NCBI RefSeq assembly: GCF_000502835.1
Contig: NZ_AYVL01000011.1
Location: 104,130 to 149,733, forward strand
Direction of reading: 5' to 3'
DNA: 45,604 bases
Origin: Mesorhizobium sp. LSJC280B00
GTDB taxonomy: Bacteria; Pseudomonadota; Alphaproteobacteria; Rhizobiales; Rhizobiaceae
This document shows positions 1 to 8,088 of the stretch, piece after piece. The translations under genes and the position numbers were made by a program. The stretch's first letter is position 1. The number at the start of each line of letters is the position of its first letter. Below the pieces are notes generated by a model. The model saw only the letters and a program-made list of their open reading frames with translations. It was not told the DNA's origin and did no database searches.

Positions 1-298
1 GCTCGAGACCGTCTTCATCTCGTGGTTCCAGGGCGGCGAAGTGTTCCGGTCGGGGCTGACCTATCGCCGCGGCGCCGGCAACATCTTCTATTTCAGGCCC
101 GGCCACGAGACCTATCCGACCTATCACGACGCCAACGTCCACAAGGTGCTGCGCAATGCGGTGAGATGGGCGCACAACCCCCAAGGCTCCAATCCAGCCA
201 TCCTCGATGCGCCGAACGTGCCGGTGGAAAAGGCACTTGAGCCGATCGTCGAGCGCGGCGGAAAACTTCATTCCGCCGGCGAAGCCGGCTTTCGCTAG
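1..298 (+). CDS. ThuA-like trehalose-utilisation family protein, C-terminal part
   Basis: Only the last 98 codons are present; the gene enters from the left edge and the frame begins at base 2. The visible part has the ThuA-domain ending: a FISWFQGGEVFRSG stretch, then GAGNIFYFRPGHETYPTYHD and a helix ending in NAVRWA. ThuA proteins have a class-I glutamine-amidotransferase-like fold and in Sinorhizobium act with the oxidoreductase ThuB in trehalose and related disaccharide use. The next gene on the same strand, after 53 bp, is a Gfo/Idh/MocA oxidoreductase, which is the usual partner. ThuA-type paralogs are common in rhizobia, so I do not assign the symbol; a general sugar-catabolism role is the safe statement. 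Confidence 0.85.
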   Translation, partial: LETVFISWFQGGEVFRSGLTYRRGAGNIFYFRPGHETYPTYHDANVHKVLRNAVRWAHNPQGSNPAILDAPNVPVEKALEPIVERGGKLHSAGEAGFR

Positions 299-351
299 AC
301 CAAATCCATGATCGAACAAGAAGATAAAGCCCTGTCCTAAGGATAAGAATC

Positions 352-1440
352 ATGCGCCTCTTGATACTCGGCACCGGTTGGATGGCGGAGGAGCACGCCA
401 GGCAGTTCGGCAAGATCGAGGGCGTCGAACTGATCGGCGCCGTCGATCTCGACCGTACGCGTGTCGACAAGTTTTCGGACATCTACGGTATCCCCAACCG
501 GTTCGCGTCGCTGGACGAGGCGCTGGCGTGGGGCAAGTTCGACGCGGTGGCGAACGTGACGCCCGATCGCATCCACCATCCGACCACCATGATGCTGATC
601 GCGGCGGGCAAGCCGGTGCTGTGCGAGAAACCGCTGGCCGAAAATTACCAGAAAGCCAGTGAGATGGCCGCTGCCGCCGAGCGGGCCGGCATCATCAACA
701 TGGTCAACCTGACCTATCGCAACGTCGCGCCGCTGCAGAGGGCGCGCGCCATGGTGCTGGCCGGCGAGATCGGCACCGTCAGGCATGTCGAGGCGTCCTA
801 TCTGCAGAGCTGGCTGATATCCAAATTCTGGGGCGACTGGCGCACCGATCCGAAATGGCTGTGGCGGCTGTCGCGCGGCCACGGCTCCAACGGCGTGCTG
901 GGCGACGTCGGCATCCACATCCTCGATTTCGCCAGCTATGGCGCGGCGCTCGACATCGACCATGTGTTCTGCCGGCTGAGATCCTTCGACAAGGCGCCCG
1001 GCAACCGCATCGGCGAATACGAGCTCGACGCCAACGACAGCTTCACTATGGCGCTCGATTTCAGCAATGGCGCTTTCGGCGTCGTCCATGCCAGCCGCTG
1101 GGCAACCGGCCATTTGAACGAACTCCGCCTGCGCATCTACGGCGACAAGGGCGGCATCGAAGTCGTGCACAATCTGACCGGCTCGGAGCTGAAAGCCTGC
1201 ATCGGCAAGGATGTCGAGAACGCCAAATGGCAAGTTCTGGGCGCCGGAACGGTGCAGACCAACTACCAGCGCTTCGTCGATGCCGTGCGCAGCGGTGTCC
1301 AGGCCGAACCGTCGTTCCGGCATGCTGCCGAATTGCAGAAGGTCCTGGACCTCGCCGTCGTCTCGGATGAGAAGCGGGCCGAATTGAGCACCGATACGCA
1401 GCGATATCGTTCAGGGAATCGTGAGAGGAGCCAGCCATGA
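352..1440 (+). CDS. Gfo/Idh/MocA family NAD(P)-dependent oxidoreductase (ThuB-like)
   Basis: A 362-aa cytosolic dehydrogenase, normal length for the family. The N-terminus forms a Rossmann fold, seen as MRLLILGTGWMAEEHARQF with GTGWMA as the dinucleotide loop, and residues 94-98 give the family signature CEKPL, whose lysine is the conserved catalytic/cofactor residue. The second half holds the alpha/beta substrate domain with GDVGIHILD, where the GxxxH histidine is expected at the active site. Start ATG 352 has AAGGA about nine bases upstream. It follows a ThuA-like gene, and its TGA overlaps the ATG of the GFA gene (ATGA), so the three probably form one operon. The likely reaction is oxidation of a sugar or sugar derivative at a ring carbon; the substrate is not readable from sequence. 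Confidence 0.9.
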   Translation: MRLLILGTGWMAEEHARQFGKIEGVELIGAVDLDRTRVDKFSDIYGIPNRFASLDEALAWGKFDAVANVTPDRIHHPTTMMLIAAGKPVLCEKPLAENYQKASEMAAAAERAGIINMVNLTYRNVAPLQRARAMVLAGEIGTVRHVEASYLQSWLISKFWGDWRTDPKWLWRLSRGHGSNGVLGDVGIHILDFASYGAALDIDHVFCRLRSFDKAPGNRIGEYELDANDSFTMALDFSNGAFGVVHASRWATGHLNELRLRIYGDKGGIEVVHNLTGSELKACIGKDVENAKWQVLGAGTVQTNYQRFVDAVRSGVQAEPSFRHAAELQKVLDLAVVSDEKRAELSTDTQRYRSGNRERSQP

Positions 1441-1837
1441 TCACGCGGCGCGCCGAATGTTCCTGCGCTCAGCTGTCAGCCACCTGCTCGGGCGAGCCGG
1501 TACGCGTCTCGTCTGCCATTGCCTGGCCTGCAAGCGACGCACCGGCAGCGCGTTCAGCTTCAACACGTGGTTTGAGGAAGGTGACGTTTTTGTCCAGGGC
1601 CGCTCGGCGGAGTTCACGCGCATTGGCGACGAGGGCGGCCGCGTCATCTACAGCTTCTGCCCGGATTGCGGCACCACCGTCCACTACCGGATCGACACCC
1701 AGCCCGGTCTGACCGCCACCCCGGTGGGCGCTTTCGCGGACCCTGCGTTCCCGCCGCCCTTCCTGTCCTTCTACCACGAGAGCCGGCGCTGCCAGTGGGT
1801 CGAGGTCCGAACCGAACCTTTGGCGACGTTCGGCTGA
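1437..1837 (+). pseudogene. GFA-family zinc protein (glutathione-dependent formaldehyde-activating type), frameshifted
   Basis: Two overlapping frames together give a full GFA/CENP-V domain of about 133 aa. The first frame starts at ATG 1437 (MITRRAECSCAQLSATCSGE) and supplies the first CxC zinc pair. After the codons for VRVS near 1509-1511 the homologous reading continues in the other frame as VCHCLACKRRTGSAF, then CPDCGTT and the ending WVEVRTEPLATFG. The expected text at the joint is TCGGTCTGC but TCGTCTGC is present, so one G is missing. Domain order and cysteine ligands are otherwise complete, so the lesion is recent or is a read error. The ATG overlaps the stop of the upstream dehydrogenase. 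GFA proteins bind zinc and have been linked to glutathione adducts, but most have no proven reaction. Confidence 0.8.
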
Positions 1838-1851
1838 AGCCGCCGGCCACA

Positions 1852-1900
1852 GCCGGCTGACGTTTTAGGTCAAAACCCAATCATTCTGAACGACCGAGTT
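1852..1900 (+). repeat. 49-bp direct repeat, copy 1 (after GFA stop)
   Basis: This 49-bp stretch, beginning GCCGGCTGACGTTTTAGG and ending GAACGACCGAGTT, is identical to 6166-6214. Similarity extends leftward at lower identity into the last 13 codons of the GFA gene (1797-1837 against 6112-6151). The rest of the interval up to 2190 holds no gene I can support and no clear promoter. Confidence 0.9.
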
Positions 1901-2190
1901 CGACCCGGTCCGACCGTACAAGGCATTTCAGGCGACGAAGTCGATCCATCACCGTGCGTGGCTCGATCGCGCCAAAACAAGGCATTGTGCGTCGGCTGAG
2001 CACGCTCCATCACACTTGCGCTCAACGGGGCACGACAAGTGCCGACGGTCCAATTGATCGCTGATAGTTACTACGTGCTGGCCATGCTAGAATTCAGCGT
2101 CCCCGACGCGGTTAAAATCGGGGAATTGCGACCGGTTGACGGCGCGGGAGGTCGACGGACAAACCACGAACAGACCACAGGGAGGAAGCA

Positions 2191-2718
2191 ATGTTTCGGA
2201 CACCAGTTCATCTTGCATTCTTGACAGCGTCGATTGTTGCCCTGCCATCTTACGCGGCCATGGCCGATGACACACAGATCGCGCGCGGCGAATATCTGGT
2301 TACGATTGCCGGCTGCAGCGACTGTCACACATCCGGTTACTTCTTCGGGAAGCCCGACATGTCGCACTTCCTTGGCGGTTCAGATGTGGGCTTCGAGATT
2401 CCTGGCCTTGGTGTCTTTGTCGGCCGTAATATCACGCCTGACAAGGAGACCGGTATCGGAAGCTGGACCCCGGAGCAGATCGTCACCGCGATCCAGACCG
2501 GCGAACGGCCGGACGGCCGCATCCTGGCGCCGATCATGCCTTGGCGCGATTTTGCGCATCTCACCGCGGATGACGCCATGGCGATCGCGGCATTCCTCCA
2601 AAGTGTGAAGCCGGTCAGCCACCAGGTTCCCGGCCCGTTCAAACCCGGGGAAGCGGTGTCGACCTTCATGATGCGGATTATGCCGCCGGGGGAAACCGCA
2701 GCCGCTGCAACGAAGTAG
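2191..2718 (+). CDS. Secreted monohaem cytochrome c
   Basis: A 175-aa protein with a Sec signal peptide (MFRTPVHLAFLTASIVALPS, cut probably after the AMA near residue 25), so it acts in the periplasm. The haem site is CSDCH (Cys42, Cys45, His46). Met116 in APIMPW is the probable sixth ligand; the following DFAHLTADDAMAIAAFL is the typical C-terminal helix of class-I cytochromes that accept electrons from dehydrogenases. A GGGAGG box lies about seven bases before ATG 2191. No partner dehydrogenase is adjacent; the next genes are a TPR-LuxR regulator, a membrane protein and an NTF2-like protein. Electron-transfer role is secure at family level, the donor is unknown. Confidence 0.9.
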   Translation: MFRTPVHLAFLTASIVALPSYAAMADDTQIARGEYLVTIAGCSDCHTSGYFFGKPDMSHFLGGSDVGFEIPGLGVFVGRNITPDKETGIGSWTPEQIVTAIQTGERPDGRILAPIMPWRDFAHLTADDAMAIAAFLQSVKPVSHQVPGPFKPGEAVSTFMMRIMPPGETAAAATK

Positions 2719-2739
2719 GGCGGCTTTGATCGGAACGAG

Positions 2740-2763
2740 ATTTTTCGCCGAATTTTTCGCCGA
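2740..2763 (+). repeat. Tandem 12-mer, two perfect copies, in a gene-free interval
   Basis: ATTTTTCGCCGA occurs twice in a row shortly after the cytochrome stop. The interval 2719-3048 between the cytochrome and the LuxR gene otherwise shows no supported gene; frames through it have no ribosome-binding site or family likeness. Confidence 0.6.
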
Positions 2764-3048
2764 ATAATGTGTGAATGTCCGCCTTGGAGGTGGTGAGGCC
2801 GATATCGGAACGGCAGAAATGGGTCGATCGAGCCGTTGCGCGAGGGGAGCTTTGAGAAGCGCCATGAATGTCGCGATATTGGCGCTACCTACTCGTTCCC
2901 GTCGACGAGACGAATGGCAGCATTCCACCACCGTTCCCGGTCCTCGGCGGCGGACGCGATGAACGGCTCGATTGAGCCCGAAACGAACTTCTGTCACGTT
3001 GGTAACCTGGCGCCACCTCCTCAGCAAGATATGTGCTATTCTGAGGCT

Positions 3049-4743
3049 ATGCCCGCGCCCTCCGACCGATCACCCGACAAGTCGCCGGAAGACGGTGCAG
3101 TTGCATCGGATCCGTATGCGGAGCTAGCCAATCGCGGCGATTGGTCCAGGCTTCACCGCGAACTGTCAGACAGAGACCGCTGCAGTGAACTTGGCGGCGC
3201 CGAGCTCCAGCGCCTCGGGGAAGCCGCCTACATGCTTGGGCGCGAGGAGGAATTCGTTCGGGACTACGAAAGGGCCTTCGAAGAGCATCTCCGGAACGGA
3301 CGCGAACGATCCGCAGCGCGTTGCGGCTTCTGGATCGGGCTCACCCTGATGTTTCGCGGTGAATTCGCCCAAGGCAGCGGATGGCTGACGCGCGCCAACC
3401 GGCTGGTCGAGGATCATACGCAGGAATGTGCAGAACACGGTTACCTTCAGCTCCCAATGGTCGAACAAAGCCTCGCCGCCGACAGTCCGGACGAAGCATT
3501 CGCGCACGCAACACGTGCCGCGGAGATCGGACAGCGCTGCGAAGATCCGGACCTCTTGGCTATCGCGCGCCACCTTCAGGGGCGGATATTGATCCTGCGC
3601 GGCGACTATGTGCGCGGCTTCGAACTGCTGGACGAGGTGATGGTTTCGGTCACCTCGGGCCGGCTCTCACAATTCGTCACCGGGCTGGTCTACTGCAGCG
3701 TGATCGAGATCTGTCAGAAATTTCATGCCACGGGCCGGGCGAGGGAATGGACATCGGCGCTGGTCGGATGGTGCGCGGGACAGCCCGACATCGTTGCCTT
3801 CACCGGCAGATGCCTGATCCACCGGGCCGAAATCCTGATCCTCGACGGCCACTGGGACGAGGCCGGCCGCGAGGCCGGTGTCGCCAGCATCCGCCTTCAG
3901 CAGGGGCCCTCGAAGCACCACGCCGGTCCGGCATTCTACCAGAAGGGCGAGGTATTTCGCCTCCGCGGCCAATGGGACGAGGCCGATGCCGCCTATCGCG
4001 CAGCGAGCAGGCTCGGGTTCGATCCGCAGCCGGGGCTGGCGCTTATGCGATTTCAGCAGGGGCACGAGCAGCCGGCCCTTTCGGCGATCCGCCGCGCACT
4101 GCAGTCCGTCGACGACATGCCGGGCAAACTCCGCCTCTTGCCGGCTGCGGTGGAAATCACTCTCGCTGTCGGTTCGGCCGATGACGCTTGGGAGCTGTGC
4201 GAAACACTGCACGACTGCGCGCGCCAATATTCCGCGGATGCAGTCCGCGCCGCAGCCGCTGAGGCTACCGCGCGGGTGCTGATCCATGCTGGTCGAGCCG
4301 CGGAGGCATTGGCCCATATCCGGCGCGCGGTAGCGATCCTCTGGGAGCTTCGGGCGCCCTATCATCTTGCCCGGATGCGGGTGCTGACAGCGCGGGCCTG
4401 TCTCGCAACCGGCGATACTGAAGCGGCGCGGACCGAACTGGACGAAGCGATAAGACTTTTCCGCGAGCTCGGCGCGCGCCCCGACGAAGCCGTTGCCGGC
4501 AAGCTGCGGGTCACTATGACGGCGACAGGCAGCGAAGTTCTCACCCCCAGACAGACGCAGGTTCTGCGCCTGATCGCGTCAGGCCTGACCAACCCGGAAG
4601 TTGCCGGCGAGCTCGGTCTGAGCCAGCGGACGGTAGACCGTCACGTTAGCGATATCCTGACGCGGCTGAACGTGCGCACGCGCGCGGCAGCCACGGCCTA
4701 TGCGGTCGAGCACGCCCTGATCGGCATGGACGTGTTTGGGTAA
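3049..4743 (+). CDS. TPR-repeat LuxR-family transcriptional regulator
   Basis: A protein of about 564 aa. The last 65 residues are a LuxR/FixJ helix-turn-helix: LTPRQTQVLRLIASGLTNPE, then VAGELGLSQRTVDRHVSDIL with the LNVRTRAAA ending. The preceding 480 residues are helical pairs of TPR type (for example GEFAQGSGWLTRANRL, GRAAEALAHIRRAVAIL, GDTEAARTELDEAIRLFREL). No Walker A or B motif is seen, so it lacks the ATPase module of the large MalT/LAL regulators to which this TPR-HTH arrangement belongs. The frame is open from 2836; I chose ATG 3049 because the protein-like text starts there, but ATG 3031 or 2959 are possible and no good ribosome site decides it. It precedes a membrane protein and an NTF2-like gene on the same strand, which are its likeliest targets. 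Confidence 0.85.
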   Translation: MPAPSDRSPDKSPEDGAVASDPYAELANRGDWSRLHRELSDRDRCSELGGAELQRLGEAAYMLGREEEFVRDYERAFEEHLRNGRERSAARCGFWIGLTLMFRGEFAQGSGWLTRANRLVEDHTQECAEHGYLQLPMVEQSLAADSPDEAFAHATRAAEIGQRCEDPDLLAIARHLQGRILILRGDYVRGFELLDEVMVSVTSGRLSQFVTGLVYCSVIEICQKFHATGRAREWTSALVGWCAGQPDIVAFTGRCLIHRAEILILDGHWDEAGREAGVASIRLQQGPSKHHAGPAFYQKGEVFRLRGQWDEADAAYRAASRLGFDPQPGLALMRFQQGHEQPALSAIRRALQSVDDMPGKLRLLPAAVEITLAVGSADDAWELCETLHDCARQYSADAVRAAAAEATARVLIHAGRAAEALAHIRRAVAILWELRAPYHLARMRVLTARACLATGDTEAARTELDEAIRLFRELGARPDEAVAGKLRVTMTATGSEVLTPRQTQVLRLIASGLTNPEVAGELGLSQRTVDRHVSDILTRLNVRTRAAATAYAVEHALIGMDVFG

Positions 4744-4753
4744 TCCTACCCAA
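4736..4753 (+). promoter_or_regulatory. Inverted repeat over the LuxR stop codon
   Basis: TTGGGTA, four bases, TACCCAA: a perfect 7-bp dyad that includes the TAA stop of the regulator. There is no T-run, so it is a weak terminator candidate; it could instead be a binding site of the regulator in front of the membrane-protein gene 100 bp downstream. Confidence 0.4.
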
Positions 4754-4852
4754 GCCAAAATTTCTCGTTGCGTGGGTACTTACGCCGAAGCGGGCAACCG
4801 TGGCGCGGGTCTAAACCTCATGGCGTGGTAAAGGCCGCAGGAGGTTTTCCCG

Positions 4853-5539
4853 ATGCAAACGAATAATAACAACATGAGCGGGCCGGGCGGTGTCTGGCTC
4901 GCCACCGGAACGCTGCTGCTGGCGGCTGCGCTCGTCTTTCACGGGCCACCGGACGCGGATTTGTCTGTTCAGATGCAGAATATCGCCGAGGGCCATGGGC
5001 GATGGGCTACGGTCCATTGGACGGCGGCAGCGGCGCTGTTCCTGATCGCCGGCGCTTCGTTCCTGAACCTGGCGCTCAACCCCCGGGTCCGGCATTCGCC
5101 GATGCTGAGTTCTGCCTGGATGGTGATGGCTCTCGGCGCCCTGACCACGTTCTCCACCGCAGTCGCCGAGGCATCGGTGGTCGCGGTCGCGGCGGACCGG
5201 GGTGACACCAGCGCCTTCATGACCTGGTGGGCGTTTTCCGGCGGCATGGGTAACGGATTCTGGGCGCTCGCCCTGGCGACAGCGCTTGTCGCGTATCACG
5301 ACGCCCGCGATGACGTCGGGATACTGCCCCGATGGGCCGCGATCGTCGGCTCGGCGTTCGGTATCCTTTCGGCAACCGGGTGGACACTCGGTGAGCAGCT
5401 CGGGATCGGCATCGGAGGTCCGATCTGGCTGATTTCCTCGCTTCTCATGTGCCTGTGGCTCGCGTGGTACGGGCTGTCCTCAAGGAGCCTCCGGTCGGGC
5501 AAGCCACAGCGCAAAGCGCCTGATCCAGCATCATCGTAA
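4853..5539 (+). CDS. Polytopic inner-membrane protein of unknown function
   Basis: A 228-aa hydrophobic protein with about six membrane segments: GVWLATGTLLLAAALVF, TAAAALFLIAGASFL, a stretch at SSAWMVMALGALTTF, GNGFWALALATALVAY, WAAIVGSAFGILSAT and PIWLISSLLMCLWLAWYGL. The C-terminus is a short basic tail. AGGAGG lies eight bases before ATG 4853. I do not recognise the family; the scattered His and Trp near segment ends (for example GHGRWATVHW) could suit a haem or redox membrane protein, but this is only a guess. It stands 14 bp before an NTF2-like gene, so the two are probably co-transcribed. Confidence 0.8.
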   Translation: MQTNNNNMSGPGGVWLATGTLLLAAALVFHGPPDADLSVQMQNIAEGHGRWATVHWTAAAALFLIAGASFLNLALNPRVRHSPMLSSAWMVMALGALTTFSTAVAEASVVAVAADRGDTSAFMTWWAFSGGMGNGFWALALATALVAYHDARDDVGILPRWAAIVGSAFGILSATGWTLGEQLGIGIGGPIWLISSLLMCLWLAWYGLSSRSLRSGKPQRKAPDPASS

Positions 5540-5553
5540 GACAGGAGGAAAAA

Positions 5554-6006
5554 ATGTCCCTTCAAACGAAGGAAATCGAAGCGACGATCCACGACGTCCA
5601 CGAATTCTTCACCGACTGGGTGACGGGCCGATGCCGTGGCGACGATGCGACGTTCAAGAAGAACGCGCTCGACCGGATCAGCGAAGATCTGGTCGCCATC
5701 ATGCCAGGCGGCAGGGCGTTCGGGAAAAAAGACTTCGCAGGTTACATGACGAGCATCTACGGATCGAATCCGGCCTTCCGTATCAAGATACGCGACATCC
5801 GGATCAGCCATCAAAGCGCCGACCTGGCGGTCGTGAACTACCACGAATGGCAACGCGACGCGAAGGACTCCGATCAACCGAACAATGGCCGGGTCACGAC
5901 GATGGTGGTCCGCGATCGCGGCTACAGCCGGGGGCCCGAGATCTTGCAAGTTCATGAAACCTGGCTCCCAGCCGATGTCGTTCAGTCCGCGGATTTCGCG
6001 TTCTGA
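5554..6006 (+). CDS. NTF2-like / SnoaL-type small protein
   Basis: A 150-aa cytosolic protein with the cone-shaped NTF2-like fold signature: an N-terminal helix pair with HEFFTDWVTG, a middle PGGRAFGKKDFAGYMTSIYG turn, and C-terminal strands carrying VVNYHEWQ and ILQVHETWLP. Families with this fold include ketosteroid isomerases, polyketide cyclases and many unassigned stress proteins. CAGGAGGAAAAA gives a strong ribosome site before ATG 5554. It is probably the last gene of the cytochrome/LuxR/membrane-protein block. No catalytic residues can be assigned with confidence. Confidence 0.8.
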   Translation: MSLQTKEIEATIHDVHEFFTDWVTGRCRGDDATFKKNALDRISEDLVAIMPGGRAFGKKDFAGYMTSIYGSNPAFRIKIRDIRISHQSADLAVVNYHEWQRDAKDSDQPNNGRVTTMVVRDRGYSRGPEILQVHETWLPADVVQSADFAF

Positions 6007-6111
6007 GAAGCGTCGGTCCAAAACGGGCAGAGAAAGGAATTGCGCTGGCGGGACCATCGGCTCTGCCGGCGTCATCGAGCCAGAACTGTGCTTCTTTCAG
6101 CCCGTCGGCTG

Positions 6112-6151
6112 GGTCGAGATCAGCGCCGACCCTCTGGCGACGTTTGGCTGA
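6112..6151 (+). pseudogene. Remnant of a second GFA gene 3' end
   Basis: The text WVEISADPLATFG followed by TGA matches the ending WVEVRTEPLATFG of the GFA gene at 1797-1837, and the DNA similarity runs on into the identical 49-bp repeat. Upstream of 6112 the likeness fades (PELCFFQPVG), and no zinc cysteine pairs are present, so only the tail of a diverged paralog remains. It marks the right edge of the 4.2-kb block. Confidence 0.6.
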
Positions 6152-6165
6152 AGACGCCGGCCACG

Positions 6166-6214
6166 GCCGGCTGACGTTTTAGGTCAAAACCCAATCATTC
6201 TGAACGACCGAGTT
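6166..6214 (+). repeat. 49-bp direct repeat, copy 2
   Basis: Identical over 49 bp to 1852-1900 and in the same orientation. The sequences diverge at once on the right side (CGACCC at copy 1, GAACCC at copy 2). The interval 6215-6398 that follows is visibly lower in GC; it holds a small dyad GAAAGCG-5-CGCTTTC at 6298-6316 and otherwise nothing I can name. Confidence 0.9.
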
Positions 6215-6398
6215 GAACCCTCTGCAGACCTCTCGGCATGCTGTGTAAACCACGTCCGTTAGTTGATATTGAGGGCCAGGGACTCGGCCGCTATATTGAA
6301 AGCGTGATGCGCTTTCTCTAATTCGCAAGTTGCTTCTTCCGCCTGCCTGCTCGCTATTAACAATATTCTTGTCCGATTTTTTCGTTTGGGAGGCCGGC

Positions 6399-6587
6399 AT
6401 GTCAGGATTGTATATCAATCAATTAGAGCGCCTAAAGACGGCGAAAGGGGAAGAGCTTTTGACTGCGGATCGGTTAGAGGATGGAAAGATTGCTAACGTA
6501 GCTCCACCGCCTATCCCGAGTGACAAGCGCATTAAGATTGAGCGTGGCGACAGAGCTGTGACCAAGGTCACGGTGCGCGAGTCCTAA
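6399..6587 (+). CDS. Small hypothetical protein, 62 aa
   Basis: ATG 6399 is preceded by GGGAGG at good spacing, and encodes a charged, mostly hydrophilic peptide starting MSGLYINQLERLKTAKGEEL and ending TKVTVRES. The frame extends upstream to 6330, but that part is hydrophobic and lacks a ribosome site. Base composition is closer to 50 percent GC than its neighbours, suggesting an acquired or little-constrained gene. No family recognised; it has no membrane segment or metal motif. Confidence 0.5.
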   Translation: MSGLYINQLERLKTAKGEELLTADRLEDGKIANVAPPPIPSDKRIKIERGDRAVTKVTVRES

Positions 6588-6644
6588 GGTCGATTTCCAC
6601 TCATCTCGGTCGCAGCCGGCAGTCAGCTAATTGAGTTGTTAGCC

Positions 6645-7388
6645 CTAATGCCGCAGGATCTTGCTCAGGAAGGCGCGGCTGCGGTCGGTCTTCGGGTTGG
6701 AGAAGAACTCGTCCGGGGTGCCGCTCTCGACAATGGCGCCGGCGTCCATGAACACAACGCGCTGGGCGACCTTGCGGGCAAAGCCCATTTCGTGCGTCAC
6801 CACCATCATGGTCATGCCTTCCTCGGCCACCGCGACCATGACGTCGAGCACTTCGGAGATCATCTCGGGATCGAGGGCCGAGGTCGGCTCGTCGAACAGC
6901 ATGATCTTGGGGCGCATGCCGAGGCAGCGGGCGATCGCCACGCGCTGCTGCTGGCCACCAGACAGCTGCGCCGGATAGGCGTTCACCTTGTCGGCGAGGC
7001 CGACCTTGGCGAGCAATTCGCGCCCGGCCTCCTCGGCTTCAGCGCGCGGGATCTTGCGGACATGGATCGGCGCCAGGGTGACGTTCTCGAGCGCCGTCTT
7101 GTGCGGGTAGAGGTTGAACGACTGGAAGACGAAGCCGATCTCGGTGCGCAGCCGCGTCATGTTGGTGGCGGGGTCGCCGAGGCGCTGGCCGTCGACCGTC
7201 AGGTCGCCGTCCCGGATCGTCTCCAGCCCATTGATGCAGCGGATCAGGGTGCTCTTGCCCGAGCCGCTCGGGCCGCAGACGACGACCACTTCGCGCGGCT
7301 CGACGCTCAACGTAATATCCCTGAGCACGTTGAGCGTGCCGAACCATTTGTTGACGCCGCGAAATTCGATCATGCCGGTTTTGGTCAT
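6645..7388 (-). CDS. Polar amino-acid ABC transporter ATP-binding protein (GlnQ/HisP type)
   Basis: A 247-aa ATPase of the polar amino-acid importer class. It carries Walker [10 protein letters not shown], the Q-loop in [19 protein letters not shown], the signature [15 protein letters not shown], Walker [15 protein letters not shown] and the switch histidine in VVTHEMGFA. The Phe-Asn-Leu-(Y/F)-Pro-His wording after the Q-loop is characteristic of the GlnQ subgroup. ATG 7388 is preferred over the upstream alternative because [17 protein letters not shown] is the usual N-terminus. Last gene of the operon that begins with the binding protein at 9701; it powers import of the ligand through the two permeases just upstream. 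Confidence 0.95.
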   Translation of the reverse strand: MTKTGMIEFRGVNKWFGTLNVLRDITLSVEPREVVVVCGPSGSGKSTLIRCINGLETIRDGDLTVDGQRLGDPATNMTRLRTEIGFVFQSFNLYPHKTALENVTLAPIHVRKIPRAEAEEAGRELLAKVGLADKVNAYPAQLSGGQQQRVAIARCLGMRPKIMLFDEPTSALDPEMISEVLDVMVAVAEEGMTMMVVTHEMGFARKVAQRVVFMDAGAIVESGTPDEFFSNPKTDRSRAFLSKILRH

Positions 7389-7413
7389 ATTGCCGGACCC
7401 TTGAGGTTCGATG

Positions 7414-8088
7414 TCACAACTGCACCTCGCCATGCGCCGCGCCCATGCGTTGCTCCAGCCGGCGTGCCAGCATGATCAGGGGGTAGCAGACGATGAAGTA
7501 ACCGAGCCCGACGAGGAAGAAGACCAGCAGGCCGTTCGGCACACGCTGCACCACCAGCCAGCCGACGCGGGTAAGGTCGGTGAGGCCGATGGCCGAGACC
7601 ACCGAGGAATCCTTGATCAGCAGCACATATTGCCCGACCAGCGGCGGCAGCACGATGCGCATCGCCTGGGGCAGCACCACCTGGCGCATGCGCTGCCAAC
7701 GCGACAGGCCGGACGCCAGCGCCGCCTCGACCTGGCCGGTCGGGACCGAGCGGATGCCGGCGACGACGATCTCGCAGATGAAGCAGGCGGCCAGGTTGGT
7801 CAGCGCGATGATGCCGGCGGTGAAGGCGTCGAGCTCGATGCCGAGTTCCGGCAGAATGAAGAAGATCAGGAAGATCTGCACCAGGAACGGCGTGCCACGG
7901 ATCAGGTCGACCCAGGCACCGATCGCGCCGCTGATCAGCCGGTTGCCGCCGGTGCGCAGGATGCCGAGGCCGAAGCCGAGCAGCGTGCCCAGCACCAGGC
8001 TGATCAGCGACAGCACCACGGTCATGCCGAGGCCGCGCAACGCGAGGGGATAGCTGCCGGCGATGCTTTGCAGCTGCTGCCAGATCAT
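7414..8088 (-). CDS. Polar amino-acid ABC transporter permease (HisM/GlnP type), second subunit
   Basis: A 224-aa inner-membrane protein with about five membrane segments. The C-terminal half has the permease EAA loop ([20 protein letters not shown]), the contact with the ATPase. The N-terminal [22 protein letters not shown] and [14 protein letters not shown] are standard for the family. Its ATG at 8088 overlaps the stop of the preceding permease (ATGA), implying coupled translation and a heterodimeric pore. Confidence 0.95.
   Translation of the reverse strand: MIWQQLQSIAGSYPLALRGLGMTVVLSLISLVLGTLLGFGLGILRTGGNRLISGAIGAWVDLIRGTPFLVQIFLIFFILPELGIELDAFTAGIIALTNLAACFICEIVVAGIRSVPTGQVEAALASGLSRWQRMRQVVLPQAMRIVLPPLVGQYVLLIKDSSVVSAIGLTDLTRVGWLVVQRVPNGLLVFFLVGLGYFIVCYPLIMLARRLEQRMGAAHGEVQL

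Noticed and set aside
1852..6214. Insertion sequence or integrative element with att sites
   Set aside because: No transposase, integrase or tRNA gene is present and the repeats extend into homologous coding tails; recombination between paralogs explains them better.
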